A DNA stretch of 64,000 nt. Origin: Nostoc sp. S4 (GTDB lineage: Bacteria; Cyanobacteriota; Cyanobacteriia; Cyanobacteriales; Nostocaceae). The notes under the pieces are model-generated. The model was not told the DNA's origin, did no database searches, and worked only from the letters and a program-made list of their open reading frames with translations. The number at the start of each line of letters is the position of its first letter. Position 1 is the stretch's first letter. This document shows, in pieces, positions 26,379-34,752 of this stretch. The position numbers and the translations under genes were made by a program. The DNA lies in assembly GCA_029379225.1 (NCBI GenBank), contig JAQYWR010000035.1, forward strand, positions 1 to 64,000, given 5' to 3'.

Positions 26379-27029
26379 ATGAACATCTGGAAATCTCTGC
26401 TAATTGTTTTGATGATTTTTGTTAATTTAGCCTTTGCTCAACCTTCTTTTGCTGATAAACCAAAATTTAGCAAAAACCCTGATTACATCGAAGTTACCAA
26501 AGCACTTAAGCAACTTACTCAGGCAAAACAAGCCAGAACTGAACTTACAGGTGTCACACCAGAAGAAATTCAACGGAAAATCGATGAGTTAGCATTCCAA
26601 AAATATGCTTTAGAGACAGGAATTAACTGGGGTCAATGCGAGAACCAAACAGGTAATACGATTGCAGTATACGGCAAAAGAGCAAATGAGGAAGAGGATG
26701 ACGATGCTAAATACGAGAATGGTTTGTATTTTTTAGCTGATGGTCAGTCAACTAAAAATAACTGGGATTGTGATGGATTATATTTGCCAAATGATGCTAA
26801 ACTTGCAGCCCAAGATGGACAAATTCAAGAATGGAAAGAACCAGTAGCTATCAAAATACCTGATGGCAGTAAGTTAACAATTAAAACCAATTCTGATAAC
26901 GCAGCAATTAAAATCAACATTCCTAATGCTCAAATTATTAAAGCTAATGAAATGAACTGGTTTATCCCAAATGTATCGCAGGCTTTAATAGATACACGAG
27001 TTCCGAATGCACCTACTGAAAAGTCTTAA
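26379..27029 (+). CDS. Hypothetical secreted protein
   Basis: 216 aa with a clear signal peptide (MNIWKSLLIVLMIFVNLAFA, cleavage probably after the following SFA). The mature part starts DKPKFSKNPDYIEVTKALK, then a helical region with GVTPEEIQRKIDELAFQK, then a beta-rich part with two Cys (WGQCEN; NNWDCDG) that could form a disulfide. The end is LTIKTNSDNAAIKINIPNAQ. No family recognised. Periplasmic or thylakoid-lumen location is likely. It is followed by a strong hairpin terminator at 27097-27168. The ATG at 26379 has AGGAATTAA about 8 nt upstream. Confidence 0.7.
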   Translation: MNIWKSLLIVLMIFVNLAFAQPSFADKPKFSKNPDYIEVTKALKQLTQAKQARTELTGVTPEEIQRKIDELAFQKYALETGINWGQCENQTGNTIAVYGKRANEEEDDDAKYENGLYFLADGQSTKNNWDCDGLYLPNDAKLAAQDGQIQEWKEPVAIKIPDGSKLTIKTNSDNAAIKINIPNAQIIKANEMNWFIPNVSQALIDTRVPNAPTEKS

Positions 27030-27096
27030 GTTAGTGAATATTAAACACTAGTAACTGAAATCTGTTTCTTAAGGATTTTCTCAAACTTAACAGGGT

Positions 27097-27168
27097 AACA
27101 GCCAAAATCAGAGATAAAACAGTACAAGCACTGGCAAAAAATCTCTCTGATGTTGGCTGTTTTCTTTA
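27097..27168 (+). terminator. Intrinsic terminator after the secreted-protein gene
   Basis: An 18-bp stem with one mismatch: AACAGCCAAAATCAGAGA (27097-27114) pairs with 27144-27161. The loop is 29 nt, and TTCTTT follows directly. It lies 68 bp after the stop codon of the upstream gene. Confidence 0.75.
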
Positions 27169-27281
27169 AGTAATTACTGGTTATCGTTGGCTAAAACCCT
27201 GATTTTGATGTTGCGCTCGCTGCCCAACGTCCGGTAGTTGAGAACGAGCCAAAATTTTCATTAAAATAAGTTAGCAAAAAA

Positions 27282-27839
27282 ATGTACAATCACAATAAAT
27301 ATATTTCAGCAGCACAATTAACGCGTTCGATGCAAGTTCTCTGGAAGGAGATTTGCTATTACTTCGGCGTTTTTTGGAAAGGAACCTTTTTGGGGATAAA
27401 GGTATTTTTAATGCAGTTAAAATCGAAACCCACAGAAGAAGACAAAGGTCAAAACAAAGCAGGACGACTCAATCCATCTCGCATCCGAGACCATCTGGCA
27501 AATGAGCGTACATACCTGGCTTGGATGCGGACGGGAATTGCTCTTTTGGGTTTTGGTGTGGTCATCGTGCGTCTGCGTGCTTTCCAAACACCTTTGGTAC
27601 CCCGTCCTGGCACCGGCTGGAAGTTAGGTTTAGTCTTCTCGCTAGTGGGTTTGATTACGGTGTGGCTGTCAACCGGACATTATTTTGCTGTCCGTCGTGA
27701 TATTGAAGAAGATACTTACGAACCAACAGACCGCTGGGTGCTGCTGTTTACTTTAGCTGTGATGATTCTCGGCGCTGGAGTCATCTATTTTGTTTTTACA
27801 ACTTCTTTAGATCCGACGAGTCCAGTGATTCCTGAGTAA
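27282..27839 (+). CDS. DUF202 (YidH-like) domain-containing membrane protein
   Basis: 185 aa from the ATG at 27282; an internal ATG at 27411 (AAAGG about 9 nt upstream) would give 142 aa, nearer the family size, so the start is uncertain. The family motif RIRDHLANERTYLAWMRTG runs into the first membrane helix (IALLGFGVVIVRLR). Two more helices follow (LGLVFSLVGLITVWLSTGHY; WVLLFTLAVMILGAGVIYFV) with the conserved loop RRDIEEDTYEP between. Three-helix inner-membrane protein of unknown function. Confidence 0.9.
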   Translation: MYNHNKYISAAQLTRSMQVLWKEICYYFGVFWKGTFLGIKVFLMQLKSKPTEEDKGQNKAGRLNPSRIRDHLANERTYLAWMRTGIALLGFGVVIVRLRAFQTPLVPRPGTGWKLGLVFSLVGLITVWLSTGHYFAVRRDIEEDTYEPTDRWVLLFTLAVMILGAGVIYFVFTTSLDPTSPVIPE

Positions 27840-27863
27840 TGGTCTTTTTAACTGTTTGCTAGT

Positions 27864-28586
27864 TTAAAAGCGCACTTTGTACAACTCAAATAATTCACCT
27901 GATTTCTGGCTTATTACTTTACCACCAGCAGCTTTAATCGTTTTTTCCCATTGAGTTAGAGGTTCTAAAAATACCTCAGCACCTAAATAAGTTTCTAGAA
28001 CTGCCCAATCTTCTGCTAAAGGCTGTTCGGGATTGAGAACGTCAAATACAAGATGTCCACCTGGTTTTAAGACTCGTTTGACTTCTGCTAGCACAGTATT
28101 CCAGTATTCGAGTGGAAAATAGCAGCTAAATCCTGTGGCGATCGCCAAGTCAAATTGGGCTGATGAATAGTTTAAATCGTGAGCGGCTCCCAATTCAACA
28201 CCTTTGAATAGCTTGGAATTCAATTGTGGCCCCCGAGAATTGAGAATATCCCGCGCCACATTACTGATTTCTTGTCCATAAAAAAATGCTTGCCAATCTC
28301 GCCAAGGATAAATTAATAAACTGACACCGCAGCCGATATCCAAACAGTGCTGGTTCTTTTGAGGTTTGGCAACTTCCCAAAAAGGCGAAGCAATCCTCCC
28401 AGAAAAATTGCCGCCAGCCCACTCCCGAAAGATAGGCATTGCTTGGACTTCGGCTGGAAGTTCAACAGGTTGACCAAGATATTCTCGGTTAAAGCGGAAA
28501 GCGACTTGTGTTAATCTTTCTTGCCAGTTGCTTGATTTATGGGTGGCGAAGAGATTTTGTAATTGCGAATCAGGCTTTTTAGACAT
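27864..28586 (-). CDS. Class I SAM-dependent methyltransferase
   Basis: 240 aa from the ATG at 28586; a longer in-frame start at 28622 would overlap another small frame. SAM-binding motif I is CLDIGCGVSLLIYPW, followed by an acidic residue at the end of strand 2 (FYGQEISNVARD). Motif post-I/II is FDLAIATGFSCYFPLEYW, and motif III is EVKRVLKPGGHLVFDVLNPE. The N-terminal ~70 residues (QNLFATHKSSNWQERLTQ) are an extra helical part. The substrate is unknown. It is convergent with the DUF202 gene, 24 bp apart. Confidence 0.9.
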   Translation of the reverse strand: MSKKPDSQLQNLFATHKSSNWQERLTQVAFRFNREYLGQPVELPAEVQAMPIFREWAGGNFSGRIASPFWEVAKPQKNQHCLDIGCGVSLLIYPWRDWQAFFYGQEISNVARDILNSRGPQLNSKLFKGVELGAAHDLNYSSAQFDLAIATGFSCYFPLEYWNTVLAEVKRVLKPGGHLVFDVLNPEQPLAEDWAVLETYLGAEVFLEPLTQWEKTIKAAGGKVISQKSGELFELYKVRF

Positions 28587-28605
28587 GAGATTTTTGCTAG
28601 TCTTT

Positions 28606-28773
28606 CTAAGGATTGTATTCAAATTCGCTTTGGGTTCGCACGCCTATCCAATCACCTGCGGTAGTTTGTCCGACTTCGTAGCTGTAGCCAACATCCCAAA
28701 AACTGATACTGTATTGAAGCTCTACCAGGAAAGACACGCCGGGAGATTTACAACGAGGTGGCAGAGCCACCAT
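28606..28773 (-). CDS. Possible 55-aa protein or gene remnant
   Basis: An ATG at 28773 opens a 55-codon frame ending at 28606. The C-terminal half has protein-like composition (YSISFWDVGYSYEVGQTTAG followed by DWIGVRTQSEF), unlike a random frame. No family recognised. It lies between the methyltransferase start and the broken repeat protein on the same strand, so it may be the tail of a lost gene. Confidence 0.35.
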   Translation of the reverse strand: MVALPPRCKSPGVSFLVELQYSISFWDVGYSYEVGQTTAGDWIGVRTQSEFEYNP

Positions 28774-28778
28774 TGTTG

Positions 28779-29547
28779 CTATATAACAGCCTGAGCAAGC
28801 ACAATTCCTAGTGTATTCGGGTTGCGTTGATTTACGAGATTTTTTTCTAAACCTAAGCGAGTCAGAATTGTCACAGGAGTATTGGGGTTAGCAGTCAGTT
28901 TCATTTTGACTTCACGGTTGATATCGTTGGCTAACCGCGTCAAAATTTCCACAGATGAATCGGGGTGTTCTGCAACTTTGGCTCTGATTTGCTCAGATTC
29001 ATCTTGCGCCAATATTTCTAATAGTTGAATAGGCGTTAGTATTTTATTATGAGATGATTTATAGAGAAGTTTTTGGTGATTCTGCTACCTGCAACCGTGG
29101 TTCTAAAGTTGGTTCCTGTGCCAGCCGCTTTAAGAGTTGCAAACGGTACTTTAATGGCATGTGGGGATTACGCAAGCCTTCAATTAGCCGTTCTGCTGGC
29201 ACCCACTCGCCGATCAAGCATGGTGGCACTGGGCCTAACTTGAGCAATTCTACAGCGAGGCGATCGTTTTGTCCTAGCTGCTGTTGTTGCAGTATTGCGT
29301 TTGCTATCTGCTGCCACCCGTCTGTTATTTCTCCAGCAAAATTCACGTGTAAGCTTGCTGTTTCAGCTACTTGTATATCAGGGCTATTAACTAGAATCTC
29401 TAAGAGAGTGCGGGGTGTGTCAGGAAAACTGGCGATCGCCAATTGCAAATTTCTTGACTCTTGCAATAAAGCCTCTGGCGCTGACAAAAGCCGTTGCAAA
29501 TCTGCTACGCTAACTGGCTGAAGAGGTTGCATGGCTGTGAAATTCAA
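28779..29547 (-). pseudogene. LRV/HEAT-like repeat protein, split by a frameshift
   Basis: Two minus-strand frames form one gene. The upstream part (29547 to 29059) has repeat helices such as LQLAIASFPDTPRTLLEILV and RNPHMPLKYRLQLLKRLAQE. The downstream part continues in the other frame, readable without a break as QKLLYKSSHNKILTPIQLLE then ILAQDESEQIRAKVAEHPDS, to 28779. The frames cross at a run of five A (minus strand; 29070-29074), so a one-base slip explains the split. The repeats (A-x-H/N-P-x-T-P-xx-LL-xx-LA) are leucine-rich-variant type, a helical scaffold for protein binding. It may be a true mutation, a sequencing error or slippage. Confidence 0.75.
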
Positions 29548-29667
29548 TTACTTAGTTGATTTATACTAGAAAAAATAATACGTGAAAACTATTGTAAAAA
29601 TTTTGTATCCTTCTGTTTAGAGTTCCCAATGCCAGTGTCAACTTAACGCGAAATCGACATTAATGAT

Positions 29668-29701
29668 TCTAGGGGCGCACAGCTAACTGTGCGCCCCTAG
29701 A
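29668..29701. repeat. Perfect GC-rich hairpin
   Basis: A perfect inverted repeat: TCTAGGGGCGCACAG (29668-29682), loop CTAA, and its exact complement at 29687-29701. It lies between the 3' end of the pirin gene and the 5' end of the repeat-protein gene, both on the minus strand. No U-tract follows on either strand, so it is probably a dispersed palindrome, though it may still stop or stabilise transcripts. Confidence 0.75.
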
Positions 29702-29847
29702 GTGGTCTATTCAACTACAGATTGCTGTAGCTTTTTTCAAACAGACTTACAGCAGATTTCAAGAAAACTCAACTATACAACGATTTGTCTTTTAAGCAGA
29801 TATAAGCCGTGTTTTACTCTGGAATTCAGCAATTCTGCTGTAGCATA

Positions 29848-30564
29848 TTAACCCAAATCAAAAAGCAAGATTTCGCCACCGATATCGGTGCTAATTTCTA
29901 GTTGTTCTTCACCGTTGATTTGCACGCCATCGCCTGCTCTAAGTTCTTCACCATTTAAGTTAACGATACCTTGGGCTACTTGTAACCAAGCGTAACGACC
30001 AGGTTTGACTTGATAATTAACAGCATCACCTGACTCTAAAACAGATGCGTATAAATCAACATCTTGGTGAATTGTCACAGCACCATCACGGCCATCTTTA
30101 GCAGCAATTAAACGTAATTGACCGCGCTTTTCTTCTAAAGGAAAAGCTTTTTGTTCGTATCTTGGTGTCAACCCTTGTTTATCAGGAAGAATCCAAATTT
30201 GTAGCAAGTGTAGTGGTTCAGTTGGCGAAGGATTAAATTCGCTGTGGCTGATTCCAGTACCAGCACTCATAATTTGGGCATCACCAGGACGAATTACTGA
30301 GCCTGTACCCAAGCTGTCTTTATGCTCTACAGCACCTTCTAAGACGTATGTGAGAATTTCCATATCACGATGACCGTGGGTAGGAAATCCAGCACCAGGA
30401 GTGATGCGGTCGTCGTTGATGACTCGCAGAGAACGAAATCCCATACGATTGGGATCGTAAAAACTTCCGAAGGAAAATGTGTGAAAACTATCGAGCCAGC
30501 CTGTTTGAGCGTGACCGCGGGCATTTCTATCATGAATTAGGTGGCTAATTGTATTTTGAGACAT
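29848..30564 (-). CDS. Pirin family protein
   Basis: 238 aa, full length for the short bacterial pirin (YhaK-like, bicupin). The N-terminus shows the pirin signature GWLDSFHTFSFGSFYDPNRM. The metal-binding motif FPTHGHRDMEILTYVLEGAV (~60-79) supplies two His, and HSEFNPS supplies the later His of the first cupin. The C-terminal cupin (YAWLQVAQGIVNLNGEELRA) lacks a full ligand set, as usual. Some members have quercetin 2,3-dioxygenase activity; the physiological role is unknown. Cytoplasmic, apparently monocistronic, ATG at 30564. Confidence 0.93.
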   Translation of the reverse strand: MSQNTISHLIHDRNARGHAQTGWLDSFHTFSFGSFYDPNRMGFRSLRVINDDRITPGAGFPTHGHRDMEILTYVLEGAVEHKDSLGTGSVIRPGDAQIMSAGTGISHSEFNPSPTEPLHLLQIWILPDKQGLTPRYEQKAFPLEEKRGQLRLIAAKDGRDGAVTIHQDVDLYASVLESGDAVNYQVKPGRYAWLQVAQGIVNLNGEELRAGDGVQINGEEQLEISTDIGGEILLFDLG

Positions 30565-30954
30565 AAATTTACCTCACTGTTTATTAGTTTTAAATGTCAA
30601 AAATTTAAGTATTTAATTGGTTAATTACGTAGCTTGCTTTTCAGTTATAGCAAGTATGACAAATTCCTATCTTCTCTAGGAGAGACTTTACCAAACTAGC
30701 AAAGCGTAGCTGATTACGAATTCCTAATTACTTTTGAACTATTTAAATAATAAAACATACATATAGGAAATGAAAAGTACGCACTTAAAAGTGGGATACT
30801 TACCAAAAAGATACTGTTAAATTTTATTTAAATTGTTGACTAATGACTCATGACTGCAAGCAGCTGAATATTTTTTTAAAAGTAAGTTCCTTAAGCATAT
30901 ATTTTGATATTAGTTTGTGACAACAAATATAAGCAAAGCCCTTAAAGTACCTGA

Positions 30955-30992
30955 TGTAAAAGGGTACGTTAGACTTTAACCTAACGTACCCT
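30955..30992 (-). terminator. Intrinsic terminator of the dps gene
   Basis: A 12-bp perfect stem, AGGGTACGTTAG with its complement (30961-30972 and 30981-30992), and an 8-nt loop. Read on the minus strand it is followed by TTTTAC. It lies 34 bp past the dps stop codon, in the right orientation. Confidence 0.8.
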
Positions 30993-31025
30993 ACTACTAC
31001 TAAATCAAGTATTTTTCAGCAGTGT

Positions 31026-31598
31026 TTATTTGACACCAACAGGTATTTTTGCAGTTGAAGTAGTATCGGCTTTGCCATTCTCTGCCTTAATTTCTGCTAC
31101 TTGCAAATGAGCTTCTAAGAACCAGAGTCGCTTGTCAATGGTGCGGGAAATTTCGGTGTAAAGGTCGGCTGTATCGAGGTCGCCTAATTCATCGGTTTTA
31201 TCGATCGCTTCCCGTAAATGTTTGGCATAAGGTGCAAAGCGATCTGCTAACGCTGTTACATGTTCTTTGCCATCCAAAATATCAAAGGGATATTCTGGCA
31301 AAATCGAATTATTAGCTGCGGCGCGGGCTGTTCCTAAAGCGTATCCGCCTAAAGCTGTAACGCGTTCAGCTACCATATCGATGTACTCTTCGAGTTCACC
31401 AGCAATTTCATCAAATAATTCATGTAGCTGGAAGAAGTCAGTTCCTTTAACATTCCAGTGCGCTTGTTTTGCCTGGGTTTTCAGATCCAAAGTAGCAGCT
31501 AAGGTTTTGTTGAGAAGTACTACAATTTGCACTCGCGCTTCGGCAGGAATGTCAATGCGGGTTGGGTACAGACGTGATGCAATAGTGTTGTCGCTCAT
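31026..31598 (-). CDS. dps: Dps family DNA-protection / ferritin-like protein
   Basis: 190 aa from the ATG at 31598; an upstream in-frame TTG adds 10 residues but is unlikely. The ferroxidase signature AHWNVKGTDFFQLHELFDE (residues 46-64) gives His47 and His59, with Asp74 and Glu78 on the next helix (DMVAERVTALGG), the inter-subunit iron site of Dps. The four-helix bundle is complete. Such dodecamers oxidise Fe(II) with peroxide and store iron, and some bind DNA through charged tails; the tail here (AENGKADTTSTAKIPVGVK) is Lys-bearing. A downstream hairpin terminator shows the gene is monocistronic. Confidence 0.94.
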   Translation of the reverse strand: MSDNTIASRLYPTRIDIPAEARVQIVVLLNKTLAATLDLKTQAKQAHWNVKGTDFFQLHELFDEIAGELEEYIDMVAERVTALGGYALGTARAAANNSILPEYPFDILDGKEHVTALADRFAPYAKHLREAIDKTDELGDLDTADLYTEISRTIDKRLWFLEAHLQVAEIKAENGKADTTSTAKIPVGVK

Positions 31599-31714
31599 GG
31601 ATCTTACGTTAATGCCTTTTACATCCAACTTTACAGAAAATGCTTGGCTGTGCGAAACTCTCTGACGATAGATTCAATTAATGCCTGAATGTGTTAAGAT
31701 TTATAATGAATAGG

Positions 31715-32761
31715 TTAAATGCGATGGTTTTCTATGGTATTGAATGTGCCACCGAAAAGGCGTTCGTGAATTACATCGCTGTGCAAAAAGTCGTGGGGAA
31801 AACCCAGTTCAATTTGACTCACTTCATCTAACCGTTGCAAATGTTCTGGGGAGAGTCGGAGATTTAAAGAAGCTAAGTTATCTTGAAATTGCGTTAATTT
31901 ACGTGCCCCAACAATTGGAATAATCACCCCGCTTTGAGCGTGTAACCAAGCTAATGCTACTTGTGATGGTGTGTGTCCAATTTCTGCTGCAACTTGGCTG
32001 ACAACTTCAGCGATCGCTAAATTCTTCTCGGAAATCTCTCCTCCCAAAGTCTTGAGTCGCCCTTCGCTGCCTTCTCGAGAAGACTTATTATACTTACCCG
32101 TCAGTACACCACCACCTAAGGGTGACCAGGGTGTTACGGCTAAATCCAAGGCTTTAGCCATCGGAATTAAATCGCGTTCTGGTGCCCGCTGAATCAAACT
32201 ATACTCAATTTGCAGAGCGACAAACTGCGTCCATCCTTGGTATTGAGCAATGGTATTTGCTTGGGAAACAATCCAAGCAGGGGTATCAGAAATGCCGATG
32301 TAAAGTACTTTTCCTTGACGGACTACATCATCAAGCGATCGCAATACTTCCTCAATAGGTGTGGTAAAGTCCCAAGCGTGCAACCAGAATAAGTCAATAT
32401 AGTCAGTATTTAACCGCTTCAGGCTACCTTCTAAAGACTGGATTAAATTCTTGCGATGATTTCCACTACCATTGGGATTACCATTTTTGTCAGTCATCCG
32501 CAAGGGAAAGGAATATTTCGTAGCAACTACAAAGCGTTCCCGGTCTTTGACGATTAATTCACCAACAATCTTTTCACTGCTACCATCGGTATAACCATTG
32601 GCGGTGTCAATAAAATTGCCTCCTGCTTCCACAAAAGCATCAAAGACTTTACCGCTTTCGTCTTTGGAAGCACCCCAACCCCAATCTTCACCAAAGGTCA
32701 TGGTTCCTAAGCAGAGTTCAGAGACTCTTAACCCGCTTTTGCCCAAGAGTTTGTATTTCAT
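31715..32761 (-). CDS. Aldo/keto reductase
   Basis: 348 aa. Typical AKR barrel: the N-terminal LGKSGLRVSELCLGTMTFG, the catalytic tetrad Asp in NFIDTANGY, Tyr in the same segment, Lys in VVATKYSFPL, and His in FWLHAWD. NADPH-binding elements are near the C-terminus (SPLGGGVLTGKY; IIPIVGARKLTQ). It is most like the AKR subfamily with L-glyceraldehyde 3-phosphate reductase and related enzymes; the true substrate is unknown. ATG at 32761. Upstream lies a duplicated segment shared with 60100-60453. Confidence 0.94.
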   Translation of the reverse strand: MKYKLLGKSGLRVSELCLGTMTFGEDWGWGASKDESGKVFDAFVEAGGNFIDTANGYTDGSSEKIVGELIVKDRERFVVATKYSFPLRMTDKNGNPNGSGNHRKNLIQSLEGSLKRLNTDYIDLFWLHAWDFTTPIEEVLRSLDDVVRQGKVLYIGISDTPAWIVSQANTIAQYQGWTQFVALQIEYSLIQRAPERDLIPMAKALDLAVTPWSPLGGGVLTGKYNKSSREGSEGRLKTLGGEISEKNLAIAEVVSQVAAEIGHTPSQVALAWLHAQSGVIIPIVGARKLTQFQDNLASLNLRLSPEHLQRLDEVSQIELGFPHDFLHSDVIHERLFGGTFNTIENHRI

Positions 32762-32830
32762 GGATATTTTCTCTTTAATAAAAAACTATGCCGATAATAT
32801 CCCAAAGGCATGATAACTATAAATCAGCTG

Positions 32831-33185
32831 AAAAAGCACAACGTTTGGCAGCCAAATTGCCGGAGTTAAATATAGATCCAGATACAATTTAGACTCGTGC
32901 ATCGTTACAAAATACATACTTTTAATATCAACGCAATGTCAATTCTGTTTTCTAAAAGGCCTCCAAGAATTTGGGTGTGAAAGTTATACTTATATGGCGG
33001 CTCGGTTATCACATTAAAATCTGACGGAATAAAATACTCATTACCTAACCTGGATCGGAAGTTAGTAATACTCGACTTTACTCTATCAGAGTCACCAGGG
33101 CGATCGCTCCCAAAAATACTTCTGTTAAAAGGTTTCTTTTCTGCATCTATAGCTAATGGGTAATGGACTATATGAAGCGATCGCG
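32831..33185. repeat. Segmental duplication, copy 1 (Uma2 gene tail plus downstream DNA)
   Basis: About 355 bp matching 60100-60453 with scattered substitutions and few indels. The first 62 bp are the last codons and stop of an Uma2 gene (AQRLAAKLPELNIDPDTI), here without the rest of the gene. Shared words include TAATATCAACGCAATGTC and GGCGATCGCTCCCAAAAATA. So the segment was copied together with the Uma2 tail. Confidence 0.88.
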
Positions 33186-33192
33186 ACGTCAC
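32905..33192 (-). CDS. Possible protein fragment within the duplicated segment
   Basis: 95-aa frame covering most of copy 1. The central part (DRVKSSITNFRSRLG, then NVITEPPYKYNF) resembles the end of an OmpR-type winged helix, where a helix with an SRL motif is followed by a beta hairpin ending in Y-x-F. This is a weak visual resemblance. The same region in copy 2 (60166-60450) does not keep a frame of this length, so either this copy is the functional one or both are remnants. Confidence 0.3.
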   Translation of the reverse strand: MTSRSLHIVHYPLAIDAEKKPFNRSIFGSDRPGDSDRVKSSITNFRSRLGNEYFIPSDFNVITEPPYKYNFHTQILGGLLENRIDIALILKVCIL

Positions 33193-33243
33193 TGTAATAA
33201 TTGGAGGCTGCTTTGAGTCCTATTTAGGATAAAATTATATTTT

Positions 33244-33891
33244 ATGTTTATGCAAACTGCTACAATAAAATACGCTTTATCACTGCACACCACGACTCCC
33301 GAATTAGGTATAGCAATTAGTAATTTTGCAGGTGAGACTCGCTCTCAAGTTTGGAATTTAGGACGCGATTTATCTAGTTTAATACATCAATATTTAATTG
33401 AATTTATCAAACCACAAACTTGGGCAGATTTGTCTTTTATTGCAGTTGCAAAAGGCCCTGGTGGGTTTACTGGCACTCGCATTGGTGTCGTTACTGCTCG
33501 AACGTTGGGGCAACAATTAGATATTCCTGTATTTGCAATTTCAACTTTGGCAGCGGTAGCTTGGTCGCGAGCAAGCAAAAGTCAAAATCCAAAAACTCTC
33601 GCTGTCCAAATGCCAGGACAACGAGGTCAAATTTTTGCTGCTATTTATCAACTGATGCCAGATGCTTCTGGGCTAATAGCTTTATTACCAGATACAGTTA
33701 TGACACCACAAGCATGGCAAGAAACTTTAGCCAATTGGAACACCAGTTATCAGTTGATTCAAGCTGAATCTGGATTAGCAGCGACGGTCATAAATATTTT
33801 GGAACTAGCTGAAATTGATTGGCAACAAGGTAAATCTCCTAATTGGTCAGAGGCTTTGCCTTATTATGGACAACATCCAGTTGAAGTTTAA
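33244..33891 (+). CDS. tsaB: tRNA threonylcarbamoyladenosine biosynthesis protein TsaB
   Basis: 215 aa. ASKHA-fold partner of TsaD in forming t6A37 on ANN-decoding tRNAs. Recognised by the N-terminal ALSLHTTTPELGIAI, the RDLSSLIHQYL helix, and the hallmark FIAVAKGPGGFTGTRIGVVTARTLGQ, followed by FAISTLAAVAW. The C-terminal half (MPGQRGQIFAAIYQL, then PYYGQHPVEV) is normal. As in other TsaB proteins the phosphate-binding loop is incomplete, consistent with a dimerisation role. Two ATGs, at 33244 and 33250, are possible starts. Monocistronic here. Confidence 0.9.
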   Translation: MFMQTATIKYALSLHTTTPELGIAISNFAGETRSQVWNLGRDLSSLIHQYLIEFIKPQTWADLSFIAVAKGPGGFTGTRIGVVTARTLGQQLDIPVFAISTLAAVAWSRASKSQNPKTLAVQMPGQRGQIFAAIYQLMPDASGLIALLPDTVMTPQAWQETLANWNTSYQLIQAESGLAATVINILELAEIDWQQGKSPNWSEALPYYGQHPVEV

Positions 33892-33979
33892 TCCAGCTAG
33901 CTACACTGAAGTGCGATCGCAACAGGTGTACGCTTTTAATTTTATGCTGTTGATATTTTCTTAAGTTCGACTACAAAAT

Positions 33980-34189
33980 TCAATCATCTAACAAACTCAT
34001 CAACGCTTGTAATTCCAAGTCAGGCGACTCTGATAACTCATCCTGTAACTCTAACAGTTGAGTTTGTAATGCTGTAACTACATTTACCATGTCAGATTCT
34101 TGTGCAATTTTTAGCTGACTTTCTTTGATTCTGATTTTTCTTAGCAGTTCGTTTACAGTATAAATTGAATCATAATTTGGAGAAATCAT
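33980..34189 (-). CDS. Small hypothetical helical protein
   Basis: 69 aa from the ATG at 34189; a GTG at 34240 would extend it. Composition is helical and acidic (NELLRKIRIKESQLKIAQES; LQTQLLELQDELSESPDLEL), suggesting a short coiled coil. No family recognised. It stands alone between tsaB (convergent) and the DUF6918 gene. Confidence 0.45.
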   Translation of the reverse strand: MISPNYDSIYTVNELLRKIRIKESQLKIAQESDMVNVVTALQTQLLELQDELSESPDLELQALMSLLDD

Positions 34190-34240
34190 AGCCTTACACC
34201 TACTAGAAATTACAGGAGTAAAGTTAAACTTGCTACTCAC

Positions 34241-34752
34241 ACATTGTCTCGCATCGTTTAAATTTTAAGTAAAAATTGTACATGCTATTGGCGTCAACTT
34301 GTCAGCACAGTAATTTTTTTATTCAAAAGAGTGCTGTACAAAAATAAACAGCATTATTGGTATATTACTTAATAGCCATTGAGCTATGATAATTGTCTAT
34401 ATTGCTATTTGCGATCGCACCACTGCTTGTTAAAATTCTCAACAACTGGTTAAGCATCATCTGACATGTCTATTGGTGTCTATTGGCGTTTTATTTGAAC
34501 TTTGAAGATGTAGCATAAAAAAATACAAACTAAGATGATATATTTAAGTATATTTATTTAGGAATTTATTTTTAATGTAATACTAACACCATCCAATTAA
34601 GTTATATCTAACTTTTAGACAACGATTGAACAGCGCACTAAGGTTATCTTTAGAACTGGTAATGGCATCTCTATTACTATTTTCTTTAATTTCCTGCTTG
34701 CTAAAAAATTAGTCGAATGAAAATTAAGTACTGAATTCTCAGGAGGAGTGAA
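34241..34752. other. AT-rich intergenic region upstream of the DUF6918 gene
   Basis: About 510 bp with no credible frame and no clear repeat. Contains a duplicated phrase TGTCTATTGG-TGTCTATTGG near 34467-34488. The ribosome binding site AGGAGGAG lies just before 34753. Confidence 0.4.
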
